Below are positions 1 to 9,498 of a stretch of DNA of 16,994 nt, one piece after another. The notes beneath the pieces were generated by a model. It was not told the origin of the DNA, searched no databases, and saw nothing but the letters and a program-made list of their open reading frames with translations. A program made the position numbers and the translations under genes. Within the stretch, counting starts at the first letter, position 1. Every line of letters starts with the position of its first letter. This DNA is from an uncultured Bacteriovorax sp. (GTDB lineage: Bacteria; Bdellovibrionota; Bacteriovoracia; Bacteriovoracales; Bacteriovoracaceae): NCBI GenBank assembly GCA_946482295.1, contig CAMLRB010000062.1, positions 1 through 16,994 of the forward strand, read 5' to 3'.

Positions 1-3000
1 AGTTGTAATATTGTCCGGACGTAATAGAAACTATATTACTTAAATAACCCGCTCCACTAACACCATTAACCAAATCTGGATAATAGCGAGTAGTAGTTGA
101 TCCATTACCTAACTGCCCTTGAGCATTGTAACCCCAACAGTAAACGTTTCCTGAACTGTTTACAGCACAGGTATGGTGATAACCAGCACTAATGGAGACA
201 ATGTTAGAAAGAGTTCCTGATCCTCCCGATCCTTTAACAAGAATCGGAGTGGGACGATTTGTAGTTGTGTTATCTCCTAATTGTCCATAACCGTTATAAC
301 CCCAACAATAGACATTTCCTGCTGTCGAAAGAGCACAAACATGATCTCCTCCTAATGAGACATCGGTAATATTTGTGAGAAACCCTGCTCCTCCCACTCC
401 CACTACGGCCACGGGAAACGGAGTTTGGTTAGCAAATGTACCATCCCCTAGTTTATGATAATTGCTACTGAGTCCCCAACACCAAACGCCGCCATTAATG
501 ACAGAGCAACTAAGATTATTTTTGGTGACCATTTTAGCTGGAAGATTGCTTAAAACAACCGCGTTGGAACATACAGGTGTAAGCCCTGGTGACGTGGCCT
601 TTAAGTAAATGGTCTCATTTACTGTATAAGACAAGCTAGTGAAGCTTGCGAGTCCCATCGAAGGTGAAAGCACAAGATTGGTCGCCGACAGAGTTCCTGT
701 TGCCGGAGTGGTTGAGCAACCACTGTCCGTATAAGCAGTCAATGTGACATTGTTTGTAGCACCCTTAACTAAATTTGAAAAAGTGTCTTCAATACGCACG
801 ACTGGTGCCGTGGTAAGTGCTGTATAAATTCGTCCCGTGGCCGCAGGCTGAGTGGCAAAGCTTAGTTTCGTCGGAGTACCTCCGTCGACCACGATTGGAT
901 TTGAACACGTCGTAAAAACTCCAGCGTCCGTTGTATCAGAAACTTTGATCGACATGGTGTCTGCTTCGGAAAAATTGATGGCAGAAAAGACTGCAGTCCC
1001 TAATGTCGTCGTCGCAGTGTCTCCAGTGATAGCCGTCGTACTTCCCGTACAGTTTGAGGACTTATAAGCAGTCAAGGCCAAATTATGAGTTGCGAGAGAG
1101 AGGTTTCCATAAGAGTCAAACAAACGAACAGTCATGGAGAAATTATCTCCTGCTCGCCCGGAAGTCGCAGGCTGGGCATGAATCCCAATTTGATATGGGG
1201 CCGCGGAATTAATTGTGACCCCTGAAGAGCACGCCGATGTTAAACCACTCGATGTGGCCTTGAGGTAAATAGTCGTTGTCGTTGAATAATTTACGCCTGA
1301 AAAACTCGCCAGACCCGAAGACGGAATGAGGTTATTAGCGGCCACATTGAAAGTTCCAGTCGCCAAAGTAGTACAACTGCTATCCGTATAAGCGTTAATA
1401 GAAACTGTATTGGTTGCATTGGTCACAACTTGATTGGTGTGATTTAAAATGGAGATTTGTGGCTGAACTGTAAAATCTACGCCAGCTGTTGCAGTAGTCG
1501 AAGGCTGTTGACTAAAAGCAAGTTTAGCGGCCACTGATGGGTATACTTGAATGGCCGGAGAACAAGTCGAAGCAAGTCCAGGAGAAGAGGCCTTCAAATA
1601 AACAGTTTGGGCACTTGTGATATTGACACCAGCGAAGTTTGCAACCCCACCGGAGGCATTTAATGGATTCGCTGTTGCTACAAGAACTGAACCAGCAGAC
1701 AACGTACACGAACTATCTGTAAAGGCCGCAAGTGTGATAGTGCTTGAAGCGCCACTTGCCACGTTATTGTTACTGTCTTGAACGGCAACGATAGGCTGAG
1801 AGCCAAAATTTTCATTAGTTGAGGCCACAGAAGATGGTATACCCACGAAACTTAATTTAACCGCAGGTCCTGAAGTTGCTCCTCCGGAGGTCGAAGAAAT
1901 TCCAACAGAGAGAGTTCCATTTGAAAGTCCCGTTGATTGAGTCACGAAAATGAGACTTTGAACCGTACCATTCTTATAATAAAGCGTAGTGTAGCTGGTT
2001 CCTGCAGTGATTGTTGCTGATCCCGCGGCCGAAGTCGTACAAGTATCTTCAGTATAAAAATCCCCACTTCCTCCACCAGAAAGAGTGATTGTGGTATTAG
2101 CAGCGGCATTAGTGGAATTTCCATTAGAATCGGCAACTGAAAGAACATAAGGAATACAAGAATTCGTCAATATAGAAGTGCTACCTGCAATGGTCAAACG
2201 ACTTGCTCCTGTATTTCCTGATCCACTTGTTATAGCAACTGGAAGAGTATTAGCACTTGCTCCTGTAGCTGTTGAAGAGAAAACTAAATTTTGAGCAGAG
2301 CCAGCTTTATAATAAATATAAGACAAGCTCGTGCCTGCATTGATTGTCACTGTTGAAGAAGAAGTCGTACATCCACTATCTGAATAAAATAGACCTGTTC
2401 CCTCTCCACCCATCGTAACTGACATATTGCTTGAAACGTTTGTCGAAATGCCTGAAGAATCAGTCGTCATGACGGCATAAGGAACGCATGTATTCGTATT
2501 GATACTTGTTGATCCACTAATTTTTAAAACAAGTGTCGCAGCTCCTCCACTTGATGTAACAGTGACTGGAAGGATTGAAGAAACAAGATCCGGAAGACCA
2601 GTATCATCTACTGTGAGATTGGGTGTTTGAGCTGCAGTTGCTTTGTAATATATTTGAGCTGACGTTTGAGAACTTGAAAGTGAAATACTGGCCGCTGCTA
2701 ACATACAGCTACTATCTGAATAGAACGCACCAGCAAGAGCACCCGAAAAGTTTAATGTTTTTGAAACCCCTGCTGATGAAAGGTTATTCAATGTATCTTG
2801 GAGAGTAATAGCATACGGAGTACATGCTCCAGTTGTCGTCGTCGCTGAACCAGTCATCACCAATTTGGTTGGTGCGTTTGGATTAATCGTTAGAGTTTTT
2901 GTTCCATCAAATAAACCTGCTGCTTGAGCGTTTAGCGAAAAACTTCCAGGTGTGTTGGAAGCAAACCAAACTTGTTCCGAAGAATTTCCACTCAAAACGG

Positions 3001-5614
3001 TAACAGACGAAGTTACAGTCGAACAAGCTGATGTTGTATAAAAACTTCCACTGCCGTTTCCAGACAAAGTCAAAATTACATTAGATCCTTGAGTGATCGG
3101 GTTATTGAGCTCGTCTTGTATTGTAGCTGTAACTGCATTACAGCTCCCAGCGAGTGCCGTGTTTGTCGCAGTCAGAATAATTTTGTTTGATGTTCCCGCG
3201 ATGAGCGAAACTGCTTTCGAAGCTGGCGTAAGCCCACCAGAGCTTGCTCCGATTGTAAGAGCTTCGGCCGTTGTACCTTTTAAATAAACTTGAGTAAGTG
3301 AAGAACCCGCGCCAAGTGTAATACTGCCGGCCATGGTCGTACAGTTAACATCAGAATAAAACTTTGCGTTTGATAGACCAGAAAAGTTAACTGTCGTAAC
3401 ACTATTTGCTGGAGATAAGTTACCTAAGCTATCTTCTAAGCGAAGATCATAACCAATACAACTACCAACTGAATTCGTGGCTGGACCAGTTAATATTAAT
3501 CTGTTATTGGCGGCAGCTGCGACAGTTGCTGCCCAAGAATCAGAGGTGAGGCCCGTGGCCGATAATCCTAACGTTACACCTTCTGCGACGTTGTCTTTTA
3601 AATAAACAGTAATGTTTGATTGTCCCATGGGAATTGTCTCTGAAACAATTGGACCACCAAGACAGTTACTCGTGTTATGAAAAGTTGCACTTCCCGTTGA
3701 AGAGAAGTTAACACCAACAGCACTTGTGGCCGTTGCATTGTTATTAAATGAATCTTTAAGCGAAACATTGACGGCCGTACAAGCACCAGCTGTAAGCGCT
3801 GGTCTCGAAAAAACGACTTTTGTGTATGGAAGTGGATCAACCGTTACACCAAATGTTCCAGTAGTCAGAACACCAGAGTTATCAGCACTCAAGGTAACCG
3901 CAGCTGCAGATGGAGATTTGTAATAAAAAAGTGAAGCTGTCTGACCTGCATTAATGATAAGTGAATTCGTCGACGTCACACATGATGAATCAGAATAAAA
4001 TGCGCCTGCTCCCCCACCGGTTAAATTGATTGCCGTTGCAGAAGCGACAGCAGAGGCAAAATTATTTGGATCTCTTGCAGTTACTGTATAAGCGCGACAC
4101 TCTCCAAGAGTGATTGATGCTGAACCTGTTAAAATTAATTGGGAAGGAGCATCTGGAACAATTGAAACACTTGTTGAAGCTGGTGTTAATGGTCCAGCAT
4201 CATCAACGTTAAAAGTTAAATTTGCAACACTGTTGCCTTTATAATAAAAAGGTTTCGAAGAATCACCTGTTGCAAATGACAGTGATGAAATAACTGAAGT
4301 ACAGCCTGAATCAGCGTAAAAATCCCCTGCACCTTTACCACCAATATTAACAACAGTTAACGCTGTAACGGCCGTTTCAACGCCTGATCCATTGGTTGTT
4401 TTCACAACATACGCCGAAGAGCAATCTGCAGCTTGAACAGAAACAGGCCCCGTAATTGTTAATTTAACAGGTGCTGATCCAGATGAAGCTGAGGCAGAAA
4501 CACTCATTGAAGCATCAGTTAAAGACGCCCCATCATCAGCAGCAAGAACATAGTTTCCTGCAGTCGCAACAATAAAATAAAAACTTGTTGAACTTGTTGA
4601 TGCATTAATTTGAGGAGAAGGAAGAGCAACCGTACAACTTGCATCGCTAAAAATGGAAAAGCCAGCGCCACCAGAAATAGTTAGTGGAAGATTGGCCGTT
4701 GTCACTGACGAATTAAAAAGACCATCAACTGATCGAACAACAACTGGCCCCGAACAAGCACCTGCGGTCACAGAATTTGGTCCACTTAAAACAAGTTGGG
4801 TTGGAGTAGAAGTTGAAAGTGCAGAAATTTGAACGCTGATATTTCCAGACTGAATGTCACTGCCTGCTGGTGTATCTAAAACAAGATTCACGTTTTCAGC
4901 AACAGTGTTTTTGTATGAAAAAGCAATAAAGCTGGAAGCACTTGCAATGGTAACTGAAGTGACTGGAGCTCCAGAACAATTTGATCCTTCATAAAAAGAT
5001 CCACCAGTTCCCGCTCCACTCATTGTTAGAGCAATTGCTGAAGCTGCATTTTTGTTCATGCCAGAAGCATTTTGAAGAGTTGCCAAATATGAACGACACT
5101 GGCCTGCATTTAAAGAAGAAGGTCCAGTCACTGAAATTTTTAGAGCATCAACATTTACAACTGGATTTGTCACAGAAAGAATAAAACTTACGGGCTTAAC
5201 AAGAGAATCAGCTTCTTGTAATTCAAAAATATGACCTTGATTAGAAAGTGGACGAACATAAATTATTTTTGAAAGACTATTTTTTGCAATTGAAACAGAC
5301 GAAGTCAGCAATGTTGAGCACGTTGAATTTCCATAAAGAGATGCTGTATCTCCTGAAACATTAACAGTGTAATTTGTTGGGGCCGCGACTTGATCACCAT
5401 TGGCATTTTTAAGTGCAATAATGAGAGGCACACACTGATTTACTTCAACAACTGCTGGTGCTGACATCGCTAAAGTAAGCGTTGTTGTATCTTCAGTTTC
5501 GACGAGTTTATCAAGTGTCTTTGCTCCAGTTGCTGTCAAAGACGACATGTCTTTACAGGACTGTAAAATCAAAATGATGGTTACCAACAAAGTGTGATAA
5601 ACAAAATGTCTCAT
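1..5614 (-). CDS. Giant repeat lipoprotein with Ig-like modules and RCC1-like repeats (3' end outside window)
   Basis: One uninterrupted minus-strand frame runs from ATG at 5614 to the window edge, giving at least 1871 residues. The N-terminus is a type II signal peptide with lipobox LQSC (Cys20), followed by Lys-Asp, so the mature protein should be lipid-anchored, probably in the outer membrane. Residues about 44-1245 form roughly 11 modules of about 100-110 residues, each with a consensus like FYSDSSC and a later YYK segment. Residues about 1250-1690 form four related but distinct modules opening with KLSF-like segments and containing AYTDSSC and SPGL motifs. The remainder carries RCC1-like repeats (YCWGYNGYGQLGD). 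AAGG lies about 9 nt before the ATG. Two terminators separate it from the upstream protease, so it is probably its own transcription unit. Function is unknown; a surface or adhesion role is inference from architecture. The stop codon is not in the window. Confidence 0.9.
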   Translation of the reverse strand, partial: MRHFVYHTLLVTIILILQSCKDMSSLTATGAKTLDKLVETEDTTTLTLAMSAPAVVEVNQCVPLIIALKNANGDQVAAPTNYTVNVSGDTASLYGNSTCSTLLTSSVSIAKNSLSKIIYVRPLSNQGHIFELQEADSLVKPVSFILSVTNPVVNVDALKISVTGPSSLNAGQCRSYLATLQNASGMNKNAASAIALTMSGAGTGGSFYEGSNCSGAPVTSVTIASASSFIAFSYKNTVAENVNLVLDTPAGSDIQSGNISVQISALSTSTPTQLVLSGPNSVTAGACSGPVVVRSVDGLFNSSVTTANLPLTISGGAGFSIFSDASCTVALPSPQINASTSSTSFYFIVATAGNYVLAADDGASLTDASMSVSASASSGSAPVKLTITGPVSVQAADCSSAYVVKTTNGSGVETAVTALTVVNIGGKGAGDFYADSGCTSVISSLSFATGDSSKPFYYKGNSVANLTFNVDDAGPLTPASTSVSIVPDAPSQLILTGSASITLGECRAYTVTARDPNNFASAVASATAINLTGGGAGAFYSDSSCVTSTNSLIINAGQTASLFYYKSPSAAAVTLSADNSGVLTTGTFGVTVDPLPYTKVVFSRPALTAGACTAVNVSLKDSFNNNATATSAVGVNFSSTGSATFHNTSNCLGGPIVSETIPMGQSNITVYLKDNVAEGVTLGLSATGLTSDSWAATVAAAANNRLILTGPATNSVGSCIGYDLRLEDSLGNLSPANSVTTVNFSGLSNAKFYSDVNCTTMAGSITLGAGSSLTQVYLKGTTAEALTIGASSGGLTPASKAVSLIAGTSNKIILTATNTALAGSCNAVTATIQDELNNPITQGSNVILTLSGNGSGSFYTTSACSTVTSSVTVLSGNSSEQVWFASNTPGSFSLNAQAAGLFDGTKTLTINPNAPTKLVMTGSATTTTGACTPYAITLQDTLNNLSSAGVSKTLNFSGALAGAFYSDSSCMLAAASISLSSSQTSAQIYYKATAAQTPNLTVDDTGLPDLVSSILPVTVTSSGGAATLVLKISGSTSINTNTCVPYAVMTTDSSGISTNVSSNMSVTMGGEGTGLFYSDSGCTTSSSTVTINAGTSLSYIYYKAGSAQNLVFSSTATGASANTLPVAITSGSGNTGASRLTIAGSTSILTNSCIPYVLSVADSNGNSTNAAANTTITLSGGGSGDFYTEDTCTTSAAGSATITAGTSYTTLYYKNGTVQSLIFVTQSTGLSNGTLSVGISSTSGGATSGPAVKLSFVGIPSSVASTNENFGSQPIVAVQDSNNNVASGASSTITLAAFTDSSCTLSAGSVLVATANPLNASGGVANFAGVNITSAQTVYLKASSPGLASTCSPAIQVYPSVAAKLAFSQQPSTTATAGVDFTVQPQISILNHTNQVVTNATNTVSINAYTDSSCTTLATGTFNVAANNLIPSSGLASFSGVNYSTTTTIYLKATSSGLTSACSSGVTINSAAPYQIGIHAQPATSGRAGDNFSMTVRLFDSYGNLSLATHNLALTAYKSSNCTGSTTAITGDTATTTLGTAVFSAINFSEADTMSIKVSDTTDAGVFTTCSNPIVVDGGTPTKLSFATQPAATGRIYTALTTAPVVRIEDTFSNLVKGATNNVTLTAYTDSGCSTTPATGTLSATNLVLSPSMGLASFTSLSYTVNETIYLKATSPGLTPVCSNAVVLSNLPAKMVTKNNLSCSVINGGVWCWGLSSNYHKLGDGTFANQTPFPVAVVGVGGAGFLTNITDVSLGGDHVCALSTAGNVYCWGYNGYGQLGDNTTTNRPTPILVKGSGGSGTLSNIVSISAGYHHTCAVNSSGNVYCWGYNAQGQLGNGSTTTRYYPDLVNGVSGAGYLSNIVSITSGQYYN

Positions 5615-5676
5615 AGTTTTAAACCTTATTAATAAAGTGTCCCGAAATCTAATCGGTTCATATTTGAGATATTAAG

Positions 5677-5682
5677 AGTATA
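5677..5682 (-). promoter_or_regulatory. Possible -10 element for the giant lipoprotein gene
   Basis: On the minus strand TATACT lies about 60 nt upstream of the lipoprotein ATG. No convincing -35 hexamer sits 16-18 nt further upstream. The surrounding stretch 5615-5822 is AT-rich, holds no gene, and is the only place for a promoter between the terminators and the start codon. Confidence 0.25.
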
Positions 5683-5822
5683 AAGCTTAAGCATTAGCAT
5701 TAATTAAACAAAACGATGTAATTTCATAGACTTAGCAACCTTAAGATAAATTGAGAAATGTGCGATTTTGGCAGAACTTAGGGGCAATTGTGAAGAAAAG
5801 GCATATTTTAGGGCCGAAATAG

Positions 5823-5847
5823 AAAAAGACCTCCATCCTTAGAGGTC
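5823..5847 (-). terminator. Second, distal terminator of the protease transcription unit
   Basis: On the minus strand GACCTC and GAGGTC form a perfect 6-bp stem with an 8-nt loop, followed directly by TTTTTC. It lies about 20 nt beyond the stronger terminator at 5866-5893 and would act as a back-up stop before the lipoprotein gene. Confidence 0.55.
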
Positions 5848-5865
5848 AAATTCACGCTTAAGCAT

Positions 5866-5893
5866 AAAAAAAAAGGCCAGCTTGAGGCCGGCC
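5866..5893 (-). terminator. Rho-independent terminator after the protease gene
   Basis: Minus-strand RNA reads GGCCGGC, loop CUCAA, GCUGGCC, then nine U. All seven pairs form, one of them G-U. It starts 7 nt past the protease stop codon, which marks the end of the unit ending at 5901. Confidence 0.9.
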
Positions 5894-5900
5894 TTCTTTC

Positions 5901-6773
5901 TTATTTTAGAAGATCTTTAATGATATTGATTCTCGTCACGTCTTCACCGCGTCCACCATCTTGTGGGCGGTAAACTGAAACCATACATCCATCTTGAGAA
6001 CGAGCGTAGTCAGTGTCTCCTCTTACTAGGATACCTTCAACGATACCAGTTCTTGAATCAACAACAGCTGAACCAGAATTTCCACCGTATGTATCAGCGT
6101 TTGTTACGAAGTAGATTGGGTTTGTATTGTTTCTCATATCTGCAGCAGCAGTGATTTTAGTTGGAAGACCAGTTGGGTGACCGATAACTGTCATAACTGC
6201 ATCGTTAGCAGGCTTCCCTTCTTTTCTGTATTTAAGAGGAGTGCGACCAACAACTGGACGATCTAGCTTTAAAACTGCGTAGTCTGCCATTGTCATTGAA
6301 TCTTTTTGTCTCTCGATGATTTTTGTACATTTGTATACCTGAGACTTATTCATTTTGAATTCTGATTTTTCTTCAGTTGTATTTGCATAATCAAATACCC
6401 ATGAGTGGTTTGAACAGTCGAATTCGCTATTGATACAGTGACCAGCAGTTACAAGCTTATCTGGAGCAACTAAGAATCCAGAACAGTTTCCTGCAGCTAC
6501 TTGCTGAGAAAATCTTTCGCTCTTACAGATTCCTGACTCTTCAAGAGTTTCAGCTTTGATTGTGATTGTGTCACCATCAGCAACTAAATTTCTATCCATA
6601 ATTTGAGCAGCCGTTGAAAGAGCTAATTCTTTCATTAAGCTGTCAGAGCTCTCATAAACGTCCATTCTGTCATCTTGTCCGTAGATAACTTTTGTCGTGA
6701 TTGGTGCTTTACCAGCAAATGCCGACAATGAAGTCAATGTCAGTGTTGTGATGAGAAGGGCCTTAATTGTCAT
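5901..6773 (-). CDS. Secreted trypsin-like serine protease (S1 / V8-like)
   Basis: The product is 290 residues and is predicted to be an exported chymotrypsin-fold serine protease. ATG at 6773 is preferred over an upstream in-frame ATG at 6809 because AAGGA lies about 8 nt before it and a signal peptide (MTIKALLITTLTLTSLSAFA) follows at once. The catalytic triad is visible: His112 in TAGHC, Asp164 in ADYAVLKLD, and Ser233 in GGNSGSAV. The segment KVIYGQDDR just after the signal peptide recurs in the paralogue at 8596-9498, suggesting a shared pro-region or domain edge. The gene lies 109 nt after pyrC on the same strand and is followed by tandem terminators, so it ends the transcription unit. 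Substrate specificity cannot be read from the sequence; a role in predation or envelope turnover is inference. Confidence 0.9.
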   Translation of the reverse strand: MTIKALLITTLTLTSLSAFAGKAPITTKVIYGQDDRMDVYESSDSLMKELALSTAAQIMDRNLVADGDTITIKAETLEESGICKSERFSQQVAAGNCSGFLVAPDKLVTAGHCINSEFDCSNHSWVFDYANTTEEKSEFKMNKSQVYKCTKIIERQKDSMTMADYAVLKLDRPVVGRTPLKYRKEGKPANDAVMTVIGHPTGLPTKITAAADMRNNTNPIYFVTNADTYGGNSGSAVVDSRTGIVEGILVRGDTDYARSQDGCMVSVYRPQDGGRGEDVTRINIIKDLLK

Positions 6774-6882
6774 GAGAAACGTCCTTGTATGGAGTGTTTT
6801 TACGTCCAAAGATTAAAGAATATCTTAAGGCAAATGCACACTTACAAAAACTTACTCTTGATCGAAATACTCGACTTTTAAC

Positions 6883-8172
6883 TTACAATTTCTTACCGCT
6901 AATGAAGCATGCTTCTACACATCCGGGGAATGTGACATTTAGAAAAGGCGACCATAAGGCCTTCGTTTGTAGTTTTTCTCGAGTGACAGTGATTGGATTT
7001 TTTAAGTTAAGAACTGAAAATGAGGCGGAAAACCCAGGTTCTATAAACCCCATTCCCGCTCCCCAGCGATTGAATGAGGCAGAGTGTCGATTAAGCTCAA
7101 AAAGAAATTGATTAAAAAATGTCCCCGGATTTTCGCTGCAGATCTTTGCGATAAGGCGCGGATCAATTTTCTGATCTAATAAAAGCCATGTGACAAATGG
7201 CCCGTATGTATCAAGACCTGGAAGTCCACTCATCCCCTTCTTTTTTTCCTCTGGTGAATGAGGAGCATGATCAGTGGCGAGATAATCAATCTCACCATTT
7301 TTAATGGCCTCTAATAAAGCATGAGCATCCTCATCACTCCTTATTGGAGGATTCATCTGAAAAAAGATTTGTTCTTCAGCAGGGATTTCTTTTTTTATTT
7401 TATCGACGGAAAAATAAAGATGCTGAGGAGTTACTTCAGTTGAAACTCTCACGCCACGAGCACGGGCCTTTCTAATTTTTTCTAAACCTTCACGAGCACT
7501 ATAATGACAAAGTTTTCCTTTGAGATTGTACTTTTCAATGAGTTCTAGGGCCACTTCAGTCGCCATCACTTCCGCAATAACTGGCCTTCGTGTCTCATGC
7601 GTGGGTTGAGATTTATTTGCTTCTAAAATTTCCGGATCTTCGCAGTGAAAACTCACATGTTGATTTTTATAATACTGAAGAACAACATCGAGCTCTTCAT
7701 TATTTTTAAAATAGAGTTCTCCAATCGAAGGCCCCATATAAACTTTGTAAGGCACTGTGAAACTCACAGGCCTTGTTTGCGGGCCGATTCCTGCATACAA
7801 AAGAATAGGCATCGGATGATGTTCTGTGAGCTGCATTTTGGCCTTATAAGTCTCGTCGTCGACAGGAGCAATCGGATTATTAGGCATATCGGCAACGTGA
7901 GTGACACCGCCGTTTACGGCTGCACAACAAGTCGAATAAAAATCTTCTTTATAAATATTTTTTTGAGAGACATCTTCGCGGGCGTGAATATGGATGTCAC
8001 CCATTCCTGCAAATAAAAGGCAATCGTCATCGAAGAAGTAATCGACTTCAGATTTATTTTTTTTTGCATCTTCGACCTTAGTGATGAGACCAGAAGATTC
8101 ATCAAAAGTGATGTCGAGACGTTTTTGAAAGCGAGATGTTTGGGCCCGTGCCTGAATCGTTTTAGAAGTCAT
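6883..8172 (-). CDS. pyrC: Dihydroorotase
   Basis: The 429-residue product is a zinc amidohydrolase that interconverts carbamoyl-aspartate and dihydroorotate in pyrimidine synthesis. Visible motifs fit the family: DIHIHAR (metal ligands His61 and His63, substrate Arg65), DMPNN (Asn98, substrate binding), YKVYMG (Lys143, the likely carboxylated bridging lysine), FHCED (His176), CHYSAREG (His223) and ATDHAPH (Asp301). Length is usual for the long amidohydrolase type. The ATG lies inside the end of the VOC-fold gene (11-nt overlap), so the two are probably translated from one mRNA. Ligand assignments rest on family knowledge applied to the motifs. Other cyclic amidohydrolases (hydantoinase, allantoinase) are less likely, because the MPNN and TDHAPH context and overall pattern favour dihydroorotase. 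Confidence 0.9.
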   Translation of the reverse strand: MTSKTIQARAQTSRFQKRLDITFDESSGLITKVEDAKKNKSEVDYFFDDDCLLFAGMGDIHIHAREDVSQKNIYKEDFYSTCCAAVNGGVTHVADMPNNPIAPVDDETYKAKMQLTEHHPMPILLYAGIGPQTRPVSFTVPYKVYMGPSIGELYFKNNEELDVVLQYYKNQHVSFHCEDPEILEANKSQPTHETRRPVIAEVMATEVALELIEKYNLKGKLCHYSAREGLEKIRKARARGVRVSTEVTPQHLYFSVDKIKKEIPAEEQIFFQMNPPIRSDEDAHALLEAIKNGEIDYLATDHAPHSPEEKKKGMSGLPGLDTYGPFVTWLLLDQKIDPRLIAKICSENPGTFFNQFLFELNRHSASFNRWGAGMGFIEPGFSASFSVLNLKNPITVTREKLQTKALWSPFLNVTFPGCVEACFISGKKL

Positions 8173-8548
8173 TTAAGATGTCCTTTGCTGGAAGATCAAA
8201 TCGCCATGTTCTTCCATCAAAGTCTCTAAACTGCAACGAGTTCTCCTGACAGTGCTCGACGAAGCGATACTTTTCGTTGTTAGGATCTTGGGCCTTCCTA
8301 TAAAGAAAGAAATTAAATTTATCCAGAATCTCCTGCATCTGATCGGCGTCTTTGAGTTTGAAAGCGAAAGTCACTCCAGAACTTACGTGCTTGAAGTCAG
8401 GGCTATCGACAAGTTTTACATTGAGTGACCCTTTTGAAAGACAATCACTTTCCATATCGACGTCGAATTCGAAAACGTCAGAAAGAAAATCGGTCATCCG
8501 AAGCTTATCCTGACTGGAAAGAATAACGGGGCCAGAGATGTAATCCAT
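8162..8548 (-). CDS. Small VOC-fold (glyoxalase/bleomycin-resistance-like) protein
   Basis: The product is 128 residues with no signal peptide or membrane segment. The opening beta-alpha pattern (LSSQDKLRMTDFLSDVFEFDV), a central FAFKLKDADQMQEIL segment and the closing FRDFDGRTWRF resemble half of a vicinal-oxygen-chelate module, where FRDPDG-W-F is typical. The usual metal-binding His/Glu set is not obvious, so catalytic activity is uncertain. The stop codon lies 11 nt inside pyrC, implying translational coupling. Ribosome-binding sequence is weak (AAGAG close to the ATG). It follows the second protease gene by 47 nt. The fold assignment is by pattern only; the substrate is unknown. Confidence 0.65.
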   Translation of the reverse strand: MDYISGPVILSSQDKLRMTDFLSDVFEFDVDMESDCLSKGSLNVKLVDSPDFKHVSSGVTFAFKLKDADQMQEILDKFNFFLYRKAQDPNNEKYRFVEHCQENSLQFRDFDGRTWRFDLPAKDILNDF

Positions 8549-8595
8549 ACTCTTATGTTAAAAGCGAATGAACTTCTCTGCAAGAATTTTGGCGA

Positions 8596-9498
8596 TTAGA
8601 TTTTAGGAATGTATTTGAGCGGAAGCACAGAAGTTCTCTGCACCACTTCGCCTCTACATTCATCGTCACGACATTTTTTAGGACGCTGACAGATAAGATC
8701 GAGATTAAGTTCAAAATCATCTTCGCCGCGAACAAGAATTCCTTCCACCATTTTTGAGTCACGGCCATAAACAGGTGAACCAGAATTTCCAGAGAAGGCA
8801 TCAGCGTTCGTTTTGAATGTGTACGTTAATGAGTTGTCTCGAATCGTAATGCGATCGCTAATCACTTTTGGTAACCCTAACGGATGGCCGGCAAGGGCAA
8901 GTTCTTCAGTCGCCGACACTTTCCCTACACGGCGGATAGGAAGTGCTTTTCTGTCTTCTACTTTTTTATTAAGACGAATGAGCGCAAAATCCAAACGTGG
9001 ATTATTTGACCAACTCACAAGTTCGGCACACGAATATGATTTTTCTTTTGGAAAAGAAACTGAACCGGAAGGAGAAATAAACTCTCCACCGTCGTTGTAA
9101 TCAAGAACCCAAGTTTGTTTTTTACAATCGTACTTGTCTTTAACACAATGGCCGGCCGTCAGCAGGAGATCAGGACTGACAAGAAAAGCTGAACAACTTG
9201 ATACTGAAGGAGACTCCGTAAATCTCTCATCTGGGCAAAAGTTAAGACCAGAGCGCAAATCTTTTGTTTTGATCGTAATGACGTCATCGGCACTCGTATC
9301 AATTCTCCAATTGGGAATTTGAGCGAGAATAGCATCTGAAACTTTAAGGAGATCAGCATCGAACTCAGTATCAAGTTCCGAATAAATGCGGCGATTGTCG
9401 TTTCCGTAAATAACTTTGTATTCAACATCAGTGTGCATCGGTTGCGCGTACAAAGAACCAGTGCTTAAAGCACAAAGAATAATGAGATGTGTTTTCAT
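8596..9498 (-). CDS. Secreted trypsin-like serine protease, paralogue of the 5901-6773 product
   Basis: The product is 300 residues. The N-terminus MKTHLIILCALSTGSLYAQP is a signal peptide with a probable cleavage after Ala18. Triad residues are His117 (TAGHC), Asp170 (LDFALIRL) and Ser239 (SGNSGSPV). The order of motifs, the KVIYGNDNR segment after the signal peptide, the GHPLGLPK segment and the VEGILVRG segment all match the protease at 5901-6773, so the two arose by duplication. The C-terminus is Cys-rich (four Cys within residues 270-281). The gene starts 49 nt after folP on the same strand. Its Shine-Dalgarno (AGAGGA) is unusually close to the ATG and lies inside a perfect hairpin (9499-9521), which may limit translation. 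Substrate unknown. Confidence 0.9.
   Translation of the reverse strand: MKTHLIILCALSTGSLYAQPMHTDVEYKVIYGNDNRRIYSELDTEFDADLLKVSDAILAQIPNWRIDTSADDVITIKTKDLRSGLNFCPDERFTESPSVSSCSAFLVSPDLLLTAGHCVKDKYDCKKQTWVLDYNDGGEFISPSGSVSFPKEKSYSCAELVSWSNNPRLDFALIRLNKKVEDRKALPIRRVGKVSATEELALAGHPLGLPKVISDRITIRDNSLTYTFKTNADAFSGNSGSPVYGRDSKMVEGILVRGEDDFELNLDLICQRPKKCRDDECRGEVVQRTSVLPLKYIPKI

Noticed and set aside
1..5600. DNA repeats suggesting a CRISPR array or mobile repeat cluster
   Set aside because: The similarity is at protein level in one open frame with module length about 100-110 codons; there are no short identical repeats with unique spacers.
6785..7111. Plus-strand 108-codon frame across the pyrC end and the protease upstream region
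   Set aside because: It is antisense to the well-supported pyrC gene, shows no recognisable motifs, and has no supporting neighbours.
7645..8016. Plus-strand 123-codon frame opposite pyrC
   Set aside because: It is a shadow of the dihydroorotase coding strand with no protein features of its own.
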